Below, piece by piece: positions 6,667-10,481 of a stretch of 10,481 nt of DNA. Source of the DNA: JBJXGF01 sp046153015 (lineage in GTDB: Bacteria > Actinomycetota > Acidimicrobiia > Acidimicrobiales > CAIXPF01); contig JBJXGF010000388.1 in assembly GCA_046153015.1 (NCBI GenBank), forward strand, positions 1-10,481. Reading direction: 5' to 3'. Under the pieces are notes generated by a model. It worked only from the letters and a program-made list of their open reading frames with translations. It was not told the origin of the DNA and did not search any database. The position numbers and the translations under genes were made by a program. Positions within the stretch are counted from its first letter, which is position 1. Each line of letters starts with the position of its first letter.

Positions 6667-7722
6667 TTACGCGATCGTGACCGACGGGTCCAGATACACG
6701 TCCTGGATGGCGTTGAGGAGCTCCACGCCGTCGGCGGTCGGCTTCTGGAAGGCCTTGCGGCCCGAGATCAGGCCCATGCCCCCCGCCCGCTTGTTGATCA
6801 CCGCGGTGCGCACCGCCGCCGCGAGGTCCCCGGCGCCGGTGGATTCGCCGCCGCTGTTGATGAGCCCGGCGCGGCCCATGTAGCAGTTCGCCACCTGCCA
6901 GCGGGCCAAATCGATCGGGTGATCGGTGGTGAGGCTTTCGTAGACCAGTTTTGAGGTCTTGCCGTAGCCGGAGAACGCGTTGAAGCCGCCGTTGTTCTCC
7001 GGCGCCTTCTGCTTGATGATGTCGGCCTCGATCGTGACGCCGAGGTGGTTGGCCTGCCCGGTCAGGTCGGCCGACACGTGATAGTCGACCCCGCCCTGCT
7101 TGAAGTCCGAGTTGCGCAGGTAGCACCACAGCACGGTGAAGAGCCCGAGTTGGTGGGCCTCGGCGAACGCGTCGCTCACCTCCTGGATCTGGCGGGTGGC
7201 CTCGGGCGAGCCGAAGTAGATCGTGGCGCCGACGCCTGCGGCGCCGAGGTCGAACGCCTGCTGCACCGAGCCGAACATCACCTGGTCGAACTTGTTCGGG
7301 TAGGTGAGCAGCTCGTTGTGGTTGAGCTTGACGATGAACGGGATGCGATGGGCGTAGCGGCGCGACACCGCGCCGAGCACGCCGAAGGTGGTCGCCACCG
7401 CGTTGCATCCACCCTCGATCGCCAGCTCCACGATGTTCTTCGGGTCGAAGTACTTCGGGTTGGGGGCGAACGATGCGGCGCCGGAATGCTCGATGCCCTG
7501 GTCGACCGGGAGGATCGACACGTAGCCGCTGCCGCCGAGGCGGCCGGAGCCGAACAGCGACGCCAAGCTGCGCAGCACTTGGGGCGAGCGGTCGGTCTGC
7601 TCGACCACGCGGGTGATGAAATCGGGCCCCGGCACGTGCAGGTCGTCCTTGGGGATGCCCTTTGACTCGTGGGTGAGCAGCTGCTCAGCCTCGTCGCCCA
7701 GCAAAGCCCGAATGTCAGCCAC
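6667..7722 (-). CDS. fbaB: Class I fructose-bisphosphate aldolase (FbaB/DhnA type)
   Basis: Reversible cleavage of fructose 1,6-bisphosphate to dihydroxyacetone phosphate and glyceraldehyde 3-phosphate through a Schiff base. From the GTG at 7722 the product is 351 residues, one more than E. coli FbaB as I recall it, and alignable along its whole length: SILPVDQGIEHS (69-80), NPKYFDPKNIVELAIEGG (88-105), SRRYAHRIPFIVKLNHNE (120-137), VGATIYFGS (164-172), DYHVSADLTGQANHL (213-227), and AGLINSGG with INKRAGGMGLISGRKAF (285-325). Lys237 in EADIIKQK is the likely Schiff-base lysine. GAGGAG (7738-7733) lies ten bases before the GTG. The frame continues open upstream to 7926 but that part is low-complexity and antisense-like, so I reject it. 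Class I enzymes of this kind need no metal, unlike FbaA. It has its own upstream gap and probably its own transcript. Confidence 0.96.
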   Translation of the reverse strand: MADIRALLGDEAEQLLTHESKGIPKDDLHVPGPDFITRVVEQTDRSPQVLRSLASLFGSGRLGGSGYVSILPVDQGIEHSGAASFAPNPKYFDPKNIVELAIEGGCNAVATTFGVLGAVSRRYAHRIPFIVKLNHNELLTYPNKFDQVMFGSVQQAFDLGAAGVGATIYFGSPEATRQIQEVSDAFAEAHQLGLFTVLWCYLRNSDFKQGGVDYHVSADLTGQANHLGVTIEADIIKQKAPENNGGFNAFSGYGKTSKLVYESLTTDHPIDLARWQVANCYMGRAGLINSGGESTGAGDLAAAVRTAVINKRAGGMGLISGRKAFQKPTADGVELLNAIQDVYLDPSVTIA

Positions 7723-7732
7723 GGTCGGTACG

Positions 7733-7738
7733 CTCCTC
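7733..7738 (-). promoter_or_regulatory. Ribosome binding site that sets the fbaB start
   Basis: GAGGAG on the minus strand lies ten bases before GTG 7722-7720. It decides against the longer reading that would begin at 7926. Confidence 0.6.
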
Positions 7739-7750
7739 GTCGTCGTTGGC

Positions 7751-7783
7751 GGGTGTGCACCCTTCGGTTCTGGGCCCAGGCTA
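7751..7783 (-). promoter_or_regulatory. Candidate fbaB -10 and adjacent inverted repeat
   Basis: In the 79-base gap before fbaB the minus strand reads CTAGCCT (TAGCCT at 7783-7778), a TANNNT -10 candidate without a clear -35. Just downstream, GGGTG-TG-CACCC (7751-7762) is a 5-bp inverted repeat within the presumed leader. It might be an operator or chance; both calls are weak. Confidence 0.25.
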
Positions 7784-7801
7784 GGCCGCAACCCGTGCGC
7801 T

Positions 7802-8182
7802 TCACGAACGCGTGCCCTCGCCGACGCCCACGAGGCGGGCGGCGCCGAGGACTCGCCGGGCGGCGGCGGCCAGCGCTCTGGCCGCCTCTGGACCATCGGC
7901 GCCGGACACGACACGTTCGGCGACAACCTCGGTGCGGCTCTGGGTGGCGCCGTTCACCCGGAAGAACCGCTGACGGACGCGCCCGATCACCACCACCGGG
8001 CCGGGGGGCGGGCCCTGCTCGCCGCAGAGCTCGGGCGTTGCCACGACCGGAGCCGCCTCCCGCCGACCGCCGGGCCCCTCGAGCACGACCTCGAAGCTGA
8101 CTAGCGCCTCGCCGCTCACCGAGAGCGGCGACGCCGCCTGCGCCACCTGCCCGACCACCACCACCACGTTGCACGTCTGCAT
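7802..8182 (-). CDS. Small SSB-like OB-fold protein
   Basis: The 126-residue product resembles the core of single-stranded DNA-binding proteins. A beta-rich N-terminus CNVVVVVGQVA (4-14) is followed by VSFEVVLEGPGGR (28-40) and GPVVVIGRVRQRFFRVNGATQSRTEVVAERVV (61-92), which matches the SSB pattern 'G..v.V.GRlr.R......G..r..teVvAe.V'. The C-terminal third is Ala/Arg-rich, and it lacks the acidic tail ending in DDxPF that bacterial SSBs use to recruit partners. It also has few of the usual stacking aromatics; only Phe73-Phe74 are in the right region. It is therefore likely an accessory or degenerate SSB paralogue, with unknown ligand. The ATG at 8182 has GGAGG seven bases upstream, so the start is good. 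Its neighbours are metabolic genes and give no clue to function. Confidence 0.75.
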   Translation of the reverse strand: MQTCNVVVVVGQVAQAASPLSVSGEALVSFEVVLEGPGGRREAAPVVATPELCGEQGPPPGPVVVIGRVRQRFFRVNGATQSRTEVVAERVVSGADGPEAARALAAAARRVLGAARLVGVGEGTRS

Positions 8183-8189
8183 GGCTCCG

Positions 8190-8194
8190 CCTCC
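8190..8194 (-). promoter_or_regulatory. Ribosome binding site of the SSB-like gene
   Basis: GGAGG on the minus strand, seven bases before ATG 8182-8180. It is the best Shine-Dalgarno at a conventional start in the window and supports the reality of this small gene. Confidence 0.65.
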
Positions 8195-8292
8195 GCTTGC
8201 GCAGCGCGCTGGCGAAACACCGCCTTGCCGGCGCGCGTGGAACAGGAGGGGAAAGTTGCGGGCGGGGCTCCGAGGGACCCGAACGCCCGCTC

Positions 8293-8321
8293 ATCGTACA
8301 CACGTTCGAGTTAGGGCGCAA
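8293..8321 (-). promoter_or_regulatory. Candidate promoter of the SSB-like gene
   Basis: On the minus strand TTGCGC (8321-8316) and TACGAT (8298-8293) are exactly 17 bases apart. The -10 fits TANNNT and matches TATAAT at four of six positions; the -35 matches TTG only. The leader would be about 100 bases. The -35 overlaps a tight GGCGC/GCGCC stem (8315-8326) just after the acuI stop. Confidence 0.4.
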
Positions 8322-8341
8322 GCGCCTCGAGCGGGATGGCG

Positions 8342-9325
<984 letters not shown>

Positions 9326-9333
9326 GGGGCGCA

Positions 9334-9339
9334 ACCCTA
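9334..9339 (-). promoter_or_regulatory. Candidate -10 element giving a leaderless acuI mRNA
   Basis: CTAGGGT on the minus strand contains TAGGGT (TANNNT), ending eight bases before ATG 9325. Transcription would begin at or within about two bases of the ATG. No Shine-Dalgarno is present, which fits. No clear -35; the region upstream is the repeat array. Confidence 0.4.
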
Positions 9340-9342
9340 GCC

Positions 9343-9575
9343 CGCCCGCCCGGACGGCCTCGCTTCGCCGGGCTTGCCCGAGGGCTGCGCCCCCAGAGCC
9401 CATCGCCGCCCGGCCGCTCGCACCGAATCGATATCGATTCGGTGCGATCGCTGGCGCTCCCCGCCCGACCGCCTCGCTCCGCTCAGCCGCGCCTGTCCCC
9501 GGGGGCTGCGCCCCCGGACCCCATCCACGGACGGCTCGCTGGCGCTCCCCGCCGGACCGCCTCGCTTCACTCAGC
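9343..9575 (-). repeat. Imperfect tandem GC-rich repeat array between the TPR gene and acuI
   Basis: On the minus strand three units follow one another: 9575-9488 (88 bases), 9487-9374 (114 bases, including a 30-base insertion) and a partial one at 9373 to about 9343. Each begins with a form of GCTGAGYGRAGCGAGGCGGT, continues with a run like CGGGCGGGGAGCGCCAGCGA, and the first two end with GGGGGCGCAGCCCYCGGG. The first unit contains an 8-bp stem with a 3-base loop (9499-9506 with 9510-9517), which could act as a terminator for the TPR gene. The TPR stop codon lies inside the start of the first unit. The stretch holds no credible gene. Confidence 0.8.
9418..9447. repeat. Perfect 30-bp palindrome
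   Basis: The half TCGCACCGAATCGAT (9418-9432) is followed directly by its exact reverse complement (9433-9447) with no spacer. After one mismatched pair two more pairs match, so the symmetry spans 9415-9450. Its centre, ATCGATATCGAT, is unusually AT-rich for this window. It sits 93 bases upstream of the acuI ATG within the second repeat unit. It could be an operator for a dimeric or tetrameric regulator, a cruciform or hairpin, or a small mobile palindrome. Confidence 0.9.
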
Positions 9576-10481
9576 GGAGGGCGTCGAGGCGGCTGGTCAC
9601 GTCGGCGAAGTCAGGGTCGACGGCCGCCGTCCGCTCGAAGAGCTGCCGGGCGCGAGCCATGTCCCCCACCCGCTCGTACAGGTCGGCCAACGCGTAGAAC
9701 CGGCGAAGGTGGTGAGGGCGAGGCGCCTTCGGCCGGGGCAGACCCTGCTCCAGCAGGGCCACCGCCTCCTCGAGCCGGCCCCGGTCGGCCAGCCCGCCGG
9801 CGGCGACGATCCGACCCTCGGTCACCAGCTCCGCGCTCGGCGACGCCGCCCGCAGCTCCTCCCACAGCTCGTCGGCCGTATCCCACTCCCGCACGGCCCG
9901 ATAGCAGTCGGCCAAGACCGGGTTCTGTTCGGTCGAGCCGCTGAGCTGACGGAACGCCTCCAGCTCGACGATGGCCTCCCGCCAACGGCCGAGCCGATAG
10001 GCCACGAGGCCGGCCAGCTCGCGAACAGCCGCCGCGCCCGGCGCCCGCTCGACCAAGGGCCGCAGAACACGCCGGGCGTCGAGGTACTGCTCGCGCTCGA
10101 ACGCCTTCGCCGCCTCCTTCAGCTTCGCGGCCAGCCGCATCGAACGCTCGGGGCCGACCTCGCGGGCCAACTCCCCCTCGTCGACCGCGACCGGAGCGCC
10201 CGCGGGACCCGGCCGCCGCCCGGTGCCGCGGCGGGAGGGGCCCCCATCGACCCGCACCCACTGCGACTCCGCGCCAGCGGTCGTGTCATGCCGGGCCGGC
10301 TGCGGCGTGTTCCGGGCCCCCCACCCGCGCGGTGCGGTCGCCGCGGACTGGGCGCCCTTGTTGGCCACACTCCCCCAGCCAGGGCGCCGCATCGTCGGCT
10401 CGGCGGCCGGCGCCGGACCCCCCCGACGGGCGGGCGACCGACCCTTCGCGCCCGGCGGACCTCGGCGCTCCCCGTCACGCG
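9571..10481 (-). CDS. TPR-repeat protein with Arg/Pro/Gly-rich N-terminus (5' end probably outside window)
   Basis: Conserved actinobacterial protein of unknown function, of the type found between tyrS and the HAD phosphatase (Rv1691 in M. tuberculosis). Counting from the ATG at 10392, the first ~75 residues are low-complexity and basic. A helical tetratricopeptide-like solenoid follows: KLKEAAKAFEREQYLDARRVL (90-110), RELAGLVAYRLGRWREAIVEL, then VLADCYRAVREWDTADELW, and a last clear repeat FYALADLYERVGDMARARQLF with VDPDF near the end (273 residues). TPR solenoids bind partner proteins; the partner is unknown. No Shine-Dalgarno precedes ATG 10392, and the frame stays open without another start for 29 further codons to the window edge, with the same Arg/Pro/Gly composition, so I extend it to the edge. 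If the ATG is real, the gene is 9571-10392. No signal peptide is seen, so it is likely cytosolic. Confidence 0.82.
   Translation of the reverse strand, partial: RDGERRGPPGAKGRSPARRGGPAPAAEPTMRRPGWGSVANKGAQSAATAPRGWGARNTPQPARHDTTAGAESQWVRVDGGPSRRGTGRRPGPAGAPVAVDEGELAREVGPERSMRLAAKLKEAAKAFEREQYLDARRVLRPLVERAPGAAAVRELAGLVAYRLGRWREAIVELEAFRQLSGSTEQNPVLADCYRAVREWDTADELWEELRAASPSAELVTEGRIVAAGGLADRGRLEEAVALLEQGLPRPKAPRPHHLRRFYALADLYERVGDMARARQLFERTAAVDPDFADVTSRLDALR

Noticed and set aside
3570..7722. korAB plus class I aldolase as evidence for autotrophy by the reductive TCA cycle
   Set aside because: Neither ATP-citrate lyase nor other diagnostic genes are present, and KorAB is common in aerobic heterotrophic actinobacteria.
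7723..7926. N-terminal extension of the aldolase by 68 codons
   Set aside because: It overlaps the SSB-like gene, has no similarity to aldolases, and the GAGGAG plus GTG at 7722 gives the family length.
9326..9403. N-terminal extension of AcuI to 9403
   Set aside because: The extra 26 residues come from the repeat array and are absent from the family; the ATG at 9325 fits the YhdH N-terminus.
9343..9575. CRISPR array
   Set aside because: The units are 84-88 bases, imperfect and directly adjacent, with no short repeats or unique spacers and no cas genes.

Overview
The window is very GC-rich and is coded entirely on the minus strand. It holds ten protein genes, two of them cut by the window edges. 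I found no RNA genes, transposases, CRISPR array or phage genes. Gene content and order point to an actinobacterium. The run HAD phosphatase - tlyA - nadK - recN, together with the TPR protein at the far end, matches the tyrS-to-recN neighbourhood of Mycobacterium (Rv1691, Rv1692, Rv1694, Rv1695, Rv1696). Several products look to me like those of Acidimicrobiia, but that finer placement is recall, not proof.

Layout in the direction of transcription (right to left): (1) 10481-9571, the TPR-repeat protein, whose frame is still open at the window edge. (2) 9575-9343, a non-coding stretch of imperfect tandem GC-rich repeats; one copy carries an exact 30-bp perfect palindrome. (3) 9325-8342, acuI/yhdH acrylyl-CoA reductase, probably a leaderless message. 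(4) 8182-7802, a small SSB-like OB-fold protein. (5) 7722-6667, class I fructose-bisphosphate aldolase (fbaB/dhnA type). (6) 6459-3570, korA-korB, a 2-oxoacid:ferredoxin oxidoreductase with overlapping genes, closed by a GC-rich hairpin. (7) 3461-1, HAD phosphatase, tlyA, nadK and the first 320 codons of recN, a tightly packed housekeeping operon.

How the genes relate: the outer genes form a conserved actinobacterial housekeeping block (nucleotide cofactor, rRNA methylation, DNA repair). The inner ~6 kb is central carbon metabolism (aldolase, 2-oxoglutarate/ferredoxin oxidoreductase, acrylyl-CoA reductase) plus one small ssDNA-binding-like protein. Most of the inner genes seem to be separate transcription units with their own upstream gaps. 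None of the protein families is new. The least explained features are non-coding: the palindrome nested in the repeat array upstream of acuI, and the missing conventional start codon for tlyA.
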